Below are positions 23,117 through 30,557 of a DNA stretch of 30,557 nucleotides, in pieces. The notes under the pieces are model-generated. The model worked only from the letters and a program-made list of their open reading frames with translations, had not been told where the DNA came from and made no database searches. The stretch's first letter is position 1, and each line of letters opens with the position of its first letter. This DNA is from an uncultured Clostridia bacterium. Its GTDB lineage: Bacteria > Bacillota > Clostridia > TANB77 > CAG-508. Where the stretch lies: the NCBI GenBank assembly GCA_948735595.1, contig CAPXSA010000018.1:1-30557 (forward strand), in the 5' to 3' direction. The translations under genes and the position numbers were made by a program.

Positions 23117-23165
23117 AAACAGAAAAACACTAAGATGTCTAAAATGTCTTGGTGTTTTTCTGTTT
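23117..23165 (+). terminator. Long rho-independent terminator
   Basis: AAACAGAAAAACAC (23117-23130) pairs with GTGTTTTTCTGTTT (23152-23165), continued by AAGA/TCTT inside after one T-G wobble: about 19 bp, 11-nt loop. Confidence 0.85.
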
Positions 23166-23226
23166 AGACATATCTTCCTTATCGCTGGCATATTATTTAC
23201 TAATCATATTAAAAGGGTGGAATTTT

Positions 23227-23772
23227 ATGTTTATTTGTAATTTAAAAGTGGATGGAAATAAGTTGGGGAAAATTTTATTAGGGCTTTTATTTGTAGCTAT
23301 TCTTATTATCACTGCAATTGTTTGCTATCGCATTTTAGGTAACAACTTCTTTAAAACAAATGATGCTATTAAAACAGAAGAAGTTCAGGAATTAAATGTG
23401 AACAATTATACCAATGTTTTAAAGGCGGTGCATGAAAATATAGACCAATATGTTGGTCAAAAAATCAAATTTTCTGGCTTTGTTTATCGTGTAATCGACT
23501 TTACCCAAACACAATTTGTATTAGGTAGAAATATGGTTATTTCTTCAGATTTCCAAACTGTTGTTGTAGGATTTTTATGTGAATATGAAGAGGCAGCGAA
23601 ATATGAAGATAACGCTTGGGTAGAAATTGAAGGAAAAATTATAAAAGGAAACTATCATGGTGAAATGCCTATTCTTCAAATTGAAAAGATACAAAAAGCA
23701 GAAAAGCCATCTGAAGAATATGTATATCCTCCTGATGACTCCTTTGTAACCACTTCTACTTCTGTATATTAG
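23227..23772 (+). CDS. DUF1980/TIGR03943-like membrane-anchored protein
   Basis: 181 residues from ATG 23227, with AAAGGGTGG upstream. One membrane segment (about 14-36) is followed by an outer domain. The pattern YVGQKIKFSGFVYRV, then a strand-rich middle, EDNAWVEIEGKI and EEYVYPPDD matches the C-terminal half of the DUF1980/TIGR03943 family, usually paired with a DUF318 permease. That permease and the family's N-terminal membrane half are absent here, so this is the soluble half on its own anchor. Its last 17 bases overlap the end of the convergent YgjV-like gene. Confidence 0.65.
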   Translation: MFICNLKVDGNKLGKILLGLLFVAILIITAIVCYRILGNNFFKTNDAIKTEEVQELNVNNYTNVLKAVHENIDQYVGQKIKFSGFVYRVIDFTQTQFVLGRNMVISSDFQTVVVGFLCEYEEAAKYEDNAWVEIEGKIIKGNYHGEMPILQIEKIQKAEKPSEEYVYPPDDSFVTTSTSVY

Positions 23773-24328
23773 TTTGTACTTCTTCTGCTTTATTTGCTTT
23801 TCTTTTAGCTAATAGATATCCTACACCTGAGCAGAGTAGAACAACACTTTCTAAAATTCCTCCAAAAATGGATTTGATATAAATATTATATGCTATCCAT
23901 GACATACTTGTTGGAATTCCAAGTAATTTATATGTATTCGTATTTTTCTGCCATACAGAATAAGTATAGAGAAAAGTACCTAATACAGAAAATAAGCTAG
24001 GAAGTCCATTATACGTAAATACACTGAGTAATATCGTAATGATATATAATACCGCTAAAATAATAATATCCTTTTTGGTATTTTGCTCCTTTGGCCCATT
24101 TTTCTTTTCATCTACCATGAATATAATATTACGAATAATAGCAACTATATCCATTGCTAATCCTGTATATGCTTTTAAACAAATAAAGGAAATAGCTTGT
24201 GCTACCATTGATAAAATATTAATGGTTAGCACAGCTTTTCTATTTTTTAAATAATAAGTGGATGCCAATAATGCATACATAAGTATTGCAAATACTTGTG
24301 AAATAATATATGTGGTTGTGATTTCCAT
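23756..24328 (-). CDS. YgjV-family inner membrane protein
   Basis: 190 residues with about six membrane segments. The start (IISQVFAILMYALLASTYYL), the RNRKAVL-like basic loop and DIVAIIRNIIF fit the YgjV family of bacterial membrane proteins, whose function is unknown. The C-terminal tail is charged (LAKRKANKAEEVQTNIQK). It overlaps tail to tail with the DUF1980-like gene. AGGAGAA precedes ATG 24328. Confidence 0.75.
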   Translation of the reverse strand: MEITTTYIISQVFAILMYALLASTYYLKNRKAVLTINILSMVAQAISFICLKAYTGLAMDIVAIIRNIIFMVDEKKNGPKEQNTKKDIIILAVLYIITILLSVFTYNGLPSLFSVLGTFLYTYSVWQKNTNTYKLLGIPTSMSWIAYNIYIKSIFGGILESVVLLCSGVGYLLAKRKANKAEEVQTNIQK

Positions 24329-24416
24329 TTTTTCTTCTCCTGTTAGTTTGTTTTCTAGTTTATTACTTTTGTTCTACTACTTTATTCTCTAATTCATCTA
24401 TAAAATTGTATGACTG

Positions 24417-25511
24417 CTATCTCTCGAAAATGGATTTGAATACTCCTTTGTCAATAAATGTAGCAAATATATTTTTCAAGACAATTAATAAAATTGGTCC
24501 TATAATCATTCCTAGTACACCTATGAATTTAAAACCTGTATACATAGCAATCAATGTAAAAATCGGATGAATTCCAATATGACCACTTACTATTTTAGGT
24601 TCTATCATTTGTCTTACAATAGACATAATTGCCCATAGCACTAAAATGGCAATTGCTAAAGTAAAGTCTCCTGCGCAGGCTGAAATAATTGCCCATGGTA
24701 TCATAAATGTTCCTGAACCAAAAATTGGCAATAAGTCTACAAACCCTATAATTAATGCCATTAGTAATGGGTATTCCACATTTAATCCTACGAAGTGGAA
24801 AATATATAACCCAATAACAGATATAACAAATGAAATGAGTACTAATGTAAGTTCTGCCTTCAAATAGCCACCTAAAGATTTTACTAAACCTTTTAAATGC
24901 ACACCAATTTTCTTTACCCAAGTTTGTGGTAAATGGTGTTCTAATTGATCTATCATATATACTTTATCTACACACATAAAATACAAGGATAGTAATGTTA
25001 CAACCATATATACTCCTATTGTTGGGATAGAAGTTAAAAAGTTAATTGCTCCTGTCAAAGCATTCTTAGCCCATTCTGTTAATGTTCCTAAGAACTCCAT
25101 TGCTGATTCTTGTATTGTATTCATAATATTTTCCGGTATCTGTAATCTACTAAAATCAATTTTGCTAAGCAAATTTTCTACTAATGCATATCCCTTTTCA
25201 AAATATTCATTTAAGCTCGTTAATAAATTAGAAGCTTCTGATACAATGGTAACTCCTGCCCACACAAGCAAACCTACAATAATGATAATCGCTATCACAA
25301 AAACTAAAATAGAACTTGCTTTTCTTTTTAGTTTTGTTTTTCGCATAATAAAGCGAATGCAAGGTTCTAACATTAAAGCAATGATAAAAGCGACAAGAAA
25401 CGGCATATAGAATATTGCTAGTTTAAAGCCTAAATAAACACCTAAAATGGTTAAAGCTAGAACTGCAATATTTTTTAGTACCTTTCCCCAATAATTCATG
25501 TCTATAACCAT
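24417..25511 (-). CDS. AI-2E/PerM-family transporter (UPF0118)
   Basis: 364 residues with about eight membrane segments: three near the start, a central soluble part with an amphipathic region (about 85-150), then the conserved block ending GFVDLLPIFGSGTFMIPWA, a hallmark of the family, and EPKIVSGHIGIHPIFTLIA near the end. Members include TqsA, YtvI and some sodium/proton antiporters; the substrate cannot be told from sequence. AGGAGGA lies about 10 nt before ATG 25511; a second ATG four codons on is possible. Confidence 0.9.
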   Translation of the reverse strand: MVIDMNYWGKVLKNIAVLALTILGVYLGFKLAIFYMPFLVAFIIALMLEPCIRFIMRKTKLKRKASSILVFVIAIIIIVGLLVWAGVTIVSEASNLLTSLNEYFEKGYALVENLLSKIDFSRLQIPENIMNTIQESAMEFLGTLTEWAKNALTGAINFLTSIPTIGVYMVVTLLSLYFMCVDKVYMIDQLEHHLPQTWVKKIGVHLKGLVKSLGGYLKAELTLVLISFVISVIGLYIFHFVGLNVEYPLLMALIIGFVDLLPIFGSGTFMIPWAIISACAGDFTLAIAILVLWAIMSIVRQMIEPKIVSGHIGIHPIFTLIAMYTGFKFIGVLGMIIGPILLIVLKNIFATFIDKGVFKSIFER

Positions 25512-25574
25512 ATGTAATGATTCCTCCTACTTTTATTATTCTCTAATTATATAAAACTTATGCTTAAAATGTCA

Positions 25575-25610
25575 AACAAAAGCTGCATTATTTTTAATAC
25601 AGCTTTTGTT
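25575..25610 (-). terminator. Terminator after the CBS gene
   Basis: AACAAAAGCTG (25575-25585) pairs with CAGCTTTTGTT (25600-25610), with an inner ATTA/TAAT stem and a TTTT loop. Confidence 0.8.
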
Positions 25611-25618
25611 CTTCTAAT

Positions 25619-26056
25619 TTATTCTGCATTCTTCTCATTACATTTGCAAATATTATTTAAAGTATTATCTACTTCTGCTTTATCTACCCAAGTATTTGTT
25701 GCTAAATCACCTAATGTTAAAATACCAACTATTCTGTTATTTTCTACAACAGGAATTCTTTTTACTTGGTTTTCAGACATTAGCTTTTCGGCTTCTGTTA
25801 CGTCTGCTTCAGGGGTACAGCAACAAGGGTTACAAGTCATAATTTCACTAATTGGTGTATTTTGAGGATCTTTGTCACAAGCTACACATCTTAAAATAAT
25901 GTCACGGTCTGTAATTAGCCCTACCACATTTTGACTATTGTCACATACAGGGACACAACCAATGTGTTTATTACACATCATATCAGCACATTCTTTTACT
26001 GTACTATTTGGTGTAGCACAGCAGACCTCATTACACATACAATCTTTTACTTTCAT
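25619..26056 (-). CDS. Cys-rich tandem CBS-domain protein
   Basis: 145 residues: two CBS domains (about 1-60 and 68-130), with GLITDRDIILR and GILTLGDLA as the conserved ends. CBS pairs bind adenosyl ligands such as AMP or ATP, and stand-alone pairs act as energy or redox sensors. It is unusually rich in cysteine (CMCNEVCC, CNPCCC, CKCN), which could bind metal or sense oxygen. ATG 26056 has AAGGA at 8 nt; the ATG two codons earlier is too close to it. Own terminator. Confidence 0.85.
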   Translation of the reverse strand: MKVKDCMCNEVCCATPNSTVKECADMMCNKHIGCVPVCDNSQNVVGLITDRDIILRCVACDKDPQNTPISEIMTCNPCCCTPEADVTEAEKLMSENQVKRIPVVENNRIVGILTLGDLATNTWVDKAEVDNTLNNICKCNEKNAE

Positions 26057-26087
26057 CTTCATTTCCTTCTTTCTTTTTAATTTTATA

Positions 26088-26193
26088 TGAATATATTTAT
26101 AATCATTTTGAAACGAAACAAGGTGTTTTTTGCAAAGCAAAAAATAGCGGAGCGTCCGCAGTTGAGTGAAAAAAATCATTATAAATACATTCA
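26088..26193. repeat. 106-bp palindromic repeat with nested hairpins
   Basis: Outer arms 26088-26109 and 26172-26193 match as inverted repeats at 20 of 22 positions (TGAATATATTTATAAT...). Inside are TTTTTTGC-AAA-GCAAAAAA (26126-26144) and GCGGA-GCG-TCCGC (26147-26159). The arm shares GAATATATTTATA with 21800-21812 (inverted). It is shaped like a MITE or a small structured RNA, lying between the CBS and coat-like genes. Confidence 0.6.
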
Positions 26194-26216
26194 ATAATAT
26201 TTTCTACAAAAAGAAA

Positions 26217-26249
26217 GAAAGATATACAATTTAATTTTGTATATCTTTC
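26217..26249 (-). terminator. Terminator after the Pro-rich protein gene
   Basis: GAAAGATATACAA (26217-26229), 7-nt loop, TTGTATATCTTTC (26237-26249), a perfect 13-bp stem. TTCTTTTTG follows on the minus strand. Confidence 0.8.
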
Positions 26250-26284
26250 CAATTTTTAACAATTTATTTTCAAAAATTCTTATT

Positions 26285-26980
26285 TTAAAATTCTAAATAA
26301 TCTGGATATTCTCTTGGTTGTATCATCGGTGGTCTACCACCTGGTCCCATTGGAGGTCTTACTCCCGGAAAAGGTGGTCTTGGTGGTGGCATTCCTGGTT
26401 CTCCCGGAAATGGTGGGCGTGGTGGTCTTGGCGGTCTAGGCCTATTTCCAAATATTTGATTTAAAATTAATATTTTGATTAAATCTCTTAAAGCAGAATT
26501 AGAATGTCTAGTTTCAGCAATTGCAGAGTTTTCTCTGCTTTCTGTCATAGTAGCATTGCTTGATTTAGCTTCCCTATTCTCTAGATTGCTATTTACACTT
26601 TTACTAGTTCTTTCTGTTCTAACTTTAGATGTTCGCATTTCTTCATTGTTATTTCTGTTCGTGTTAGAATTCGATGCTCTACTTTCTTCTGCTTTTGGAG
26701 CATTTACTCTAATGTTCACAGTAGTAGATGTATCTTCAATAGCCATATAGACTTCATCAGTCATTTTTTCTATCAATTCTTTTGTAACGGGTTGTGTGTT
26801 CATTTCACACACTTTACAAACCATTGGATTTACTAAGTGATAAATCTCTGGATAATATTCAGAATATGTATCTTGAGACATTGGTTCGTTTCTATAATCA
26901 TATGTTTCATATATATTAGGGTCATTTATTGGATAGCCTAATACTTGACGCATATAGTCTTCATAATTTTGATAATACAT
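26285..26980 (-). CDS. Pro/Gly-rich protein, possibly spore-coat associated
   Basis: 231 residues from ATG 26980. Tyr-rich start (MYYQNYEDYMRQVLGYPIND), a folded segment with VCKVCEMNTQPV (about 55-90), a Ser/Asn/Arg-rich linker (about 95-160), then a low-complexity tail of Pro-Arg-Pro and Gly-Met-Pro-Pro repeats (about 175-225). Tyr-rich and Pro/Gly-rich parts are common in clostridial spore-coat and surface proteins, but no family is recognised. The start codon lies within a 13-bp inverted repeat with the AGGAGG in its loop. Confidence 0.65.
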   Translation of the reverse strand: MYYQNYEDYMRQVLGYPINDPNIYETYDYRNEPMSQDTYSEYYPEIYHLVNPMVCKVCEMNTQPVTKELIEKMTDEVYMAIEDTSTTVNIRVNAPKAEESRASNSNTNRNNNEEMRTSKVRTERTSKSVNSNLENREAKSSNATMTESRENSAIAETRHSNSALRDLIKILILNQIFGNRPRPPRPPRPPFPGEPGMPPPRPPFPGVRPPMGPGGRPPMIQPREYPDYLEF

Positions 26981-27016
26981 ATGATACCTCCTTTTCATTT
27001 ACTGTATCATATGTAT
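26975..27016 (-). promoter_or_regulatory. Leader hairpin covering the start codon of the Pro-rich gene
   Basis: ATACATATGATAC (26975-26987) and its exact inverse GTATCATATGTAT (27004-27016). In the RNA the 3' arm contains the ATG (26980-26978), and the 16-nt loop carries GGAGG. The stem would block initiation when closed, like an RNA thermometer or repressor target. As DNA the arms could instead be operators. Confidence 0.6.
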
Positions 27017-27037
27017 CATATCAACAAATGGTTACTG

Positions 27038-28438
27038 TTATAGCTGATTTACTAACTCCTTAAACATTTCCCCTCTTTCTTCAAAGTTTTTAAACATATC
27101 AAAACTAGCACTTGCTGGAGAAAATAAAACAATTTCGCTACTTTCTGCTATTTCATATGCTTTTTCTACTGTTTCTTGTAAAGTATTGCAATGATAAATT
27201 GATAATTCTTTTCCTTGCATTTCTAGTTCTTGTGTAACCACTTCTTCTATTTTTGGAGCAGTTGCTCCCATTAAAATTAGTTTGCTTACATTCGCTACAA
27301 TTGGCTTTGCAATAGGTGTATAGTCTAAATGCTTATCATATCCTCCTGCAATTAATACAATTTTCTCTGAAAAGGAGTTTAAACCTGCAATAGTTCTAGT
27401 TGGAGATGTCCCAATAGAATCGTTATACCATTTCACTTCACTTAGTTCTCTAATAAATTCTAATCTATGTTCAACACCTTTAAACTTTTTAATGGCTTCC
27501 GCCTGAATCTCAGGTTCTACTAGACTAGCAGTTGCTGCAATTGCGGCACATATATTTTCGTGATTATGTACTCCCCTTAGTAAAATATCTTTTGTATTTA
27601 AAATATGTCTTCTTACTTTTTCTTCACAAGATTTGATAATCCCACTATCGCAAATCACACCATCTTCTAGTTTTTGTTTTCTACTAAAATAAATAACCTT
27701 GCCTTTTGCTTCTTCTTTAAAATCTCTTGTAATAGTATTATCATAATTAATCACTAAAATATCATCTTCATTTTGATACTTAAAAATATTTTTCTTAGCA
27801 TCTATATATTCGTCATAAGATTTATGAATATCCAAATGATTTGGAGATACATTTGTTATCACACTAATATGTGGACTTATTTGCATATCCATCAATTGAA
27901 AACTGCTAAGTTCTAACACAACCATATCTTCTGGCTTCATTTCATGTACCTTTGTAAATAGTGGAATACCAATATTTCCACCCAAATAACAATGATAACC
28001 TTTTTCTTTTAAGATATGATAAACTAAATTTGTGGTGGTAGTCTTCCCATCACTTCCTGTAATGCCAATTACAGTCCCCGGACAAGTTTGCATTAGCATC
28101 TCAATTTCAGAAGTTAGAATTGCCCCTCTTTCCAATTCTTTAACAATTTCAGGAGTATCCGGTCTACAACTTGGAGAACGGAAAATGATATCAAAGCCAA
28201 CTAAATGTTGCATAGCCTCTGGTCCTGTATATAGCGCGAATGCATAATTTTGTATTTTTTCTACTGCACTCTTATCTAACTTTTCCTCTTCTCTTTTGTC
28301 AAAAATGCTAACTTTACAGTGTAGCTTATAAAAATAATCTAGTAATGGAATATTACTAATTCCCAACCCTATAATCGCTACTTTTCTTCCTGTTATATAT
28401 TGCTCAAACTCTTCTAACTTCTCATTTTGATAACTCAT
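27038..28438 (-). CDS. murD: UDP-N-acetylmuramoylalanine-D-glutamate ligase
   Basis: 466 residues. An N-terminal Rossmann-like domain binds UDP (VAIIGLGISNIPLLDYF); the central ATPase has GITGSDGKTTTT (125-136), then SNVSPNHLDIH-type and HNHENICAA motifs; the C-terminal domain starts near VEHRLEFI, with NDSIGTSPTRT. MurD adds D-glutamate to UDP-MurNAc-L-Ala in the cytoplasm. It lies 21 nt after the kinase-like gene in one leftward operon. It is not within a division and cell wall cluster, so the operon is a scattered one. Confidence 0.95.
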   Translation of the reverse strand: MSYQNEKLEEFEQYITGRKVAIIGLGISNIPLLDYFYKLHCKVSIFDKREEEKLDKSAVEKIQNYAFALYTGPEAMQHLVGFDIIFRSPSCRPDTPEIVKELERGAILTSEIEMLMQTCPGTVIGITGSDGKTTTTNLVYHILKEKGYHCYLGGNIGIPLFTKVHEMKPEDMVVLELSSFQLMDMQISPHISVITNVSPNHLDIHKSYDEYIDAKKNIFKYQNEDDILVINYDNTITRDFKEEAKGKVIYFSRKQKLEDGVICDSGIIKSCEEKVRRHILNTKDILLRGVHNHENICAAIAATASLVEPEIQAEAIKKFKGVEHRLEFIRELSEVKWYNDSIGTSPTRTIAGLNSFSEKIVLIAGGYDKHLDYTPIAKPIVANVSKLILMGATAPKIEEVVTQELEMQGKELSIYHCNTLQETVEKAYEIAESSEIVLFSPASASFDMFKNFEERGEMFKELVNQL

Positions 28439-28459
28439 AAATTTTTGTCTCCCTCTTAT

Positions 28460-29140
28460 TTACAAACTAATATGTTTCAACACTTCTTCTGCTGAGTCTT
28501 CTATTGTTTTGCAATTAGTCACATCTACTAAAATCGTATTTTCATACTGTTTATAATAACCTGACTGCTCTTGCACTTTGTCTCTTTGTATAATATTTTG
28601 TCTCACTTCTTCTTCGCTAATTGTGTCGTTATATTTTATGCACTTTCTCCTAACACGTTCCTCTAGAGAAGCTGTTACTAAAAAGTGATAATCTAAATTG
28701 GGATAGATTTTCATTAAATCTCTTCCTGAAACAATAACATTAAATTTTTCTTTGAATTGTTCAATAATCTTTCTTCCAAACAAATAGAAATTTTGATTAT
28801 CTGCCACATTGCTAATCTCAGAAACAGCCAAAGAAGAAGCTGTTGATTGTAAAAGTTCTTCTTCTATCTTCTTTCCATCCATATAAATCACGGTATCTCT
28901 ATCCTCAATTGCAATTTGTATTTTCAATTTCTCCATAATTTGTTTAATATCTGCTTGCTTCATGCTTGGTTTTAGTTCTTCTAAATTAGTTCCACTACGA
29001 AGTAATGCATAAGCAATACCACGATATAAATTTCCACCTTGCAATAAAATACTATTTGGTATTTTGTTTAATAATTCTTTACAGATTGCAGTCTTTCCTG
29101 CACCAACATGTCCTTCAATTCCTATTACTAAATTTTCCAT
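28460..29140 (-). CDS. Cytidylate-kinase-like nucleotide kinase
   Basis: 226 residues. P-loop GHVGAGKT (10-17), GGNLYRGIAYALL (the NMP site, like TGAMYRAVAL in CMP kinase), a middle insert with MDGKKIEEEL, SGRDL, a lid with RVRRK and RDKVQEQSGYYK, and TILVDVTN near the end. These follow the order in (d)CMP kinases, but with changed residues at most positions, so the substrate may differ. Directly upstream of murD. The start has a weak ribosome site; AAGGAG sits beyond a small hairpin (29151-29171). Confidence 0.75.
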   Translation of the reverse strand: MENLVIGIEGHVGAGKTAICKELLNKIPNSILLQGGNLYRGIAYALLRSGTNLEELKPSMKQADIKQIMEKLKIQIAIEDRDTVIYMDGKKIEEELLQSTASSLAVSEISNVADNQNFYLFGRKIIEQFKEKFNVIVSGRDLMKIYPNLDYHFLVTASLEERVRRKCIKYNDTISEEEVRQNIIQRDKVQEQSGYYKQYENTILVDVTNCKTIEDSAEEVLKHISL

Positions 29141-29150
29141 ATTTCTTTAA

Positions 29151-29179
29151 ATGTTAAATTTTATTTAACATATCTCCTT
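29151..29179 (-). promoter_or_regulatory. Hairpin between the AAGGAG and the start of the kinase gene
   Basis: ATGTTAAAT (29151-29159), 3-nt loop, ATTTAACAT (29163-29171). AAGGAG (29179-29174) lies on the far side. Folding would bring it to about 12 nt from ATG 29140. Unfolded, it faces a five-codon frame, ATG TTA AAT AAA ATT then TAA. Confidence 0.4.
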
Positions 29180-29258
29180 TTTTAATTTTATAGGCATTAT
29201 ACTACACTTTTCCATCTTTTTAAATACTATTTAAGTATATTGTTAATAGAACTATTTA

Positions 29259-30059
29259 CTATTTTATCACCTGTTCAATATATTCTTCTAAACACAGATT
29301 TTGTTTTTTCATCTTTTTAGCATGTTCTGCTCCTACATATCTCCAATGCCAAGGTTCATAACTTACTTTTGTGATATCCTCCTTTTCTTCTGCATATCTC
29401 AAAATAAAGCCATAATCTTGCGCATTTTCTTGTAACCATTGAAAAGCTGCTGTATTTTCAAATTCTCTATTTACATAGTTGAAGTCTATAGCTAGCCCTA
29501 AATTATGTTCACTATGCCAAGGTTTATTAATCATTTTCTCAGTTAGTTCTTTCGCTTTTTTCTCACTATATCCTTGAGATTTATATGATTGTACTTGTTC
29601 TTCAAATAAAGTTTGTTGATCTTCAGGTGTTCTATAAGCGGATTGTATCCAAACATTCGAAATACCTGCATGTCTAATTGCTTTTAGCATTTGTGTTAAA
29701 TACGCAATTGCTCTTTTATCAAAACTTCTATATTGATCAAGGCTATCTAGTGGAATTAAATAGTCATCAGGCATCTTGTTATTAGTATTAACTAATAACA
29801 AATTCCAGTCAAGTTCAACTTCTTTTTTCAAAACAACTGTTATTTTATCTACTGATTTGTTTTGTAATTCATTTTTATCAATACTATCTATATCATTTTG
29901 ATTTTCCTCTAGCATATTTGTTTGAGTACTACTCGCAAGTTTTTGTTGCTTATTACTCCAAATAATTTTTTGAATGAAAACAATTAAAATAATAATTAGT
30001 ATAACCAATATTGTTCTTCTTATAAATTTTGCTTTGTCTATGATTTGTATCTTTGGCAT
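29259..30059 (-). CDS. VanY-type D-alanyl-D-alanine carboxypeptidase (peptidase M15B)
   Basis: 266 residues: an N-terminal membrane anchor (about 14-34), a linker, and an M15B zinc peptidase domain (about 95-255). It has AYRTPEDQQ (Arg143), HSEHNLGLAIDF with the zinc ligands His185 and Asp192, and EPWHWRYVG with His238 and the catalytic Glu235. It trims D-Ala from peptidoglycan stem peptides outside the membrane. There is no van gene cluster, so a housekeeping wall role is more likely than vancomycin resistance. AAAGGGA precedes ATG 30059. Confidence 0.9.
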   Translation of the reverse strand: MPKIQIIDKAKFIRRTILVILIIILIVFIQKIIWSNKQQKLASSTQTNMLEENQNDIDSIDKNELQNKSVDKITVVLKKEVELDWNLLLVNTNNKMPDDYLIPLDSLDQYRSFDKRAIAYLTQMLKAIRHAGISNVWIQSAYRTPEDQQTLFEEQVQSYKSQGYSEKKAKELTEKMINKPWHSEHNLGLAIDFNYVNREFENTAAFQWLQENAQDYGFILRYAEEKEDITKVSYEPWHWRYVGAEHAKKMKKQNLCLEEYIEQVIK

Positions 30060-30239
30060 ATTTGTAATCCCTTTCTAGTTATTGAATTTATTATATCGAT
30101 TATTGCTTTTATATTTTTTAATAAAATTACAAAATCATGGTAATTTTTTTATAAGTCAATACAATTATATTCTTTTTTGAATAAATTTTCAATTTTTTGT
30201 GCAAAATAATATTACTAAAAAGAAATGGAGGTGTTCTTT

Positions 30240-30341
30240 ATGTCAGAAAAGCAAAATAAACAAAACAAAAATAACAATAACAACAAGAATAATCAAAATA
30301 ATAACAACAATGAAAGAAGTAACAACAATAACTGCAAATAG
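30240..30341 (+). CDS. 33-residue Asn-rich microprotein
   Basis: Begins MSEKQNKQNK and is then almost only Asn, with Lys, Gln, Ser, Arg and one Cys near the end (NNCK). TGGAGGTG lies before ATG 30240 at normal spacing. It is unusual for so simple a sequence to have so good a ribosome site. There is no family and no function; it may be an intrinsically disordered or spore-associated peptide. It could be a chance frame in AT-rich DNA, but AAC and AAT are mixed, so it is not a simple DNA repeat. Confidence 0.55.
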   Translation: MSEKQNKQNKNNNNNKNNQNNNNNERSNNNNCK

Positions 30342-30367
30342 TTAAGATTAACTATCTTTCCTTTTAA

Positions 30368-30557
30368 GTTAGCTGTTGGGAGTGAAACGACCTTACAGAT
30401 AACTTATGCAGAAACAACGTGTAGCAAAGTTAGCTGTTGGGAGTGAAACGACCTTACAGATAACTTATGCAGAAACAACGTGTAGCAAAGTTAGCTGTTG
30501 GAAGTGAAACGACCTTACAGATAACTTATGCAGAAACAACGTGTAGCAAAGTTAGCT
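30368..30557. repeat. 61-bp tandem repeat, three full copies plus a partial
   Basis: Unit starts GTTAGCTGTTGGGAGTG; copies at 30368-30428, 30429-30489 and 30490-30550, and a partial copy to the window end. One difference is seen (GGG to GGA in copy 3). Because 61 is not a multiple of 3, it is not a simple repeat-protein gene. No spacers are present, so it is not CRISPR. It continues beyond the window. Confidence 0.9.

Noticed and set aside
29259..30059. Vancomycin resistance locus
   Set aside because: Only a VanY-type peptidase is present, with no vanHAX or vanRS neighbours; such peptidases are common in wall metabolism.
30368..30557. CRISPR array
   Set aside because: The repeats are directly adjacent 61-bp units with no unique spacers and no cas genes nearby.
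1..30557. tRNA or rRNA genes and known riboswitches
   Set aside because: No cloverleaf, rRNA segment or recognisable riboswitch core was found on either strand by reading; a covariance-model search would be needed to be certain.

Overview
The window is AT-rich DNA (by eye about 30% GC) from an endospore-forming member of the Clostridia, probably an uncultured gut lineage. The evidence is a run of ordinary chromosomal genes of that group: rho, a DivIC/FtsB-like protein, yabQ and yabP (sporulation), an aspartokinase, prfB, secA, murD, a VanY-type peptidase and a CBS-domain protein. AGGAGG-like ribosome sites and consensus TTGACA-N17-TATAAT promoters are common.

Layout. 1-1070 is the end of a large surface protein (Ig-like plus SUMF1-like domains) with a +1 frame break, followed by an IS256-type end. 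1250-2700 holds a YneA-like LysM protein convergent with a Xer-type tyrosine recombinase that also has a +1 frame break. 2750-3860 holds a small transcription unit for a 56-codon ORF whose start resembles ribosomal protein S3, then a gene-poor AT-rich stretch. About 3875-10472 is a complete-looking inovirus (filamentous phage) prophage of about 6.6 kb, bounded by 19-bp direct repeats. It reads leftward: early small genes, ssDNA-binding-like protein, major coat-like peptide, Zot/pI ATPase, small membrane peptides, pIII-like adhesin, membrane protein, hairpin-rich origin, Rep. A divergent XRE repressor sits over a two-operator switch. 10548-11400 holds a decayed XRE regulator and a DUF2726 protein. 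11437-30060 is mostly host chromosome read leftward, interrupted by three single-gene cassettes of more GC-balanced codon use (16314, 22609 and 22912 starts). 30240 to the end has an Asn-rich microprotein and a 61-bp tandem repeat running off the window.

The most interesting signal is shared by several of these regions. Three genes with no evident common function (surface protein, recombinase, phage pIII-like protein) are each broken by exactly +1 at an in-frame CGG followed by A. Skipping the C, so that GGA is read next, restores the full protein each time. I find no in-frame CGG in any intact AT-rich gene of the window. The two other in-frame CGG codons in a convincing gene lie in one of the foreign-looking cassettes, in CGGC and CGGG contexts. 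This suggests that CGG, possibly CGGA, is a ribosomal +1 frameshift signal in this lineage, alongside the classic RF2 frameshift seen here in prfB. Independent indels remain the alternative.
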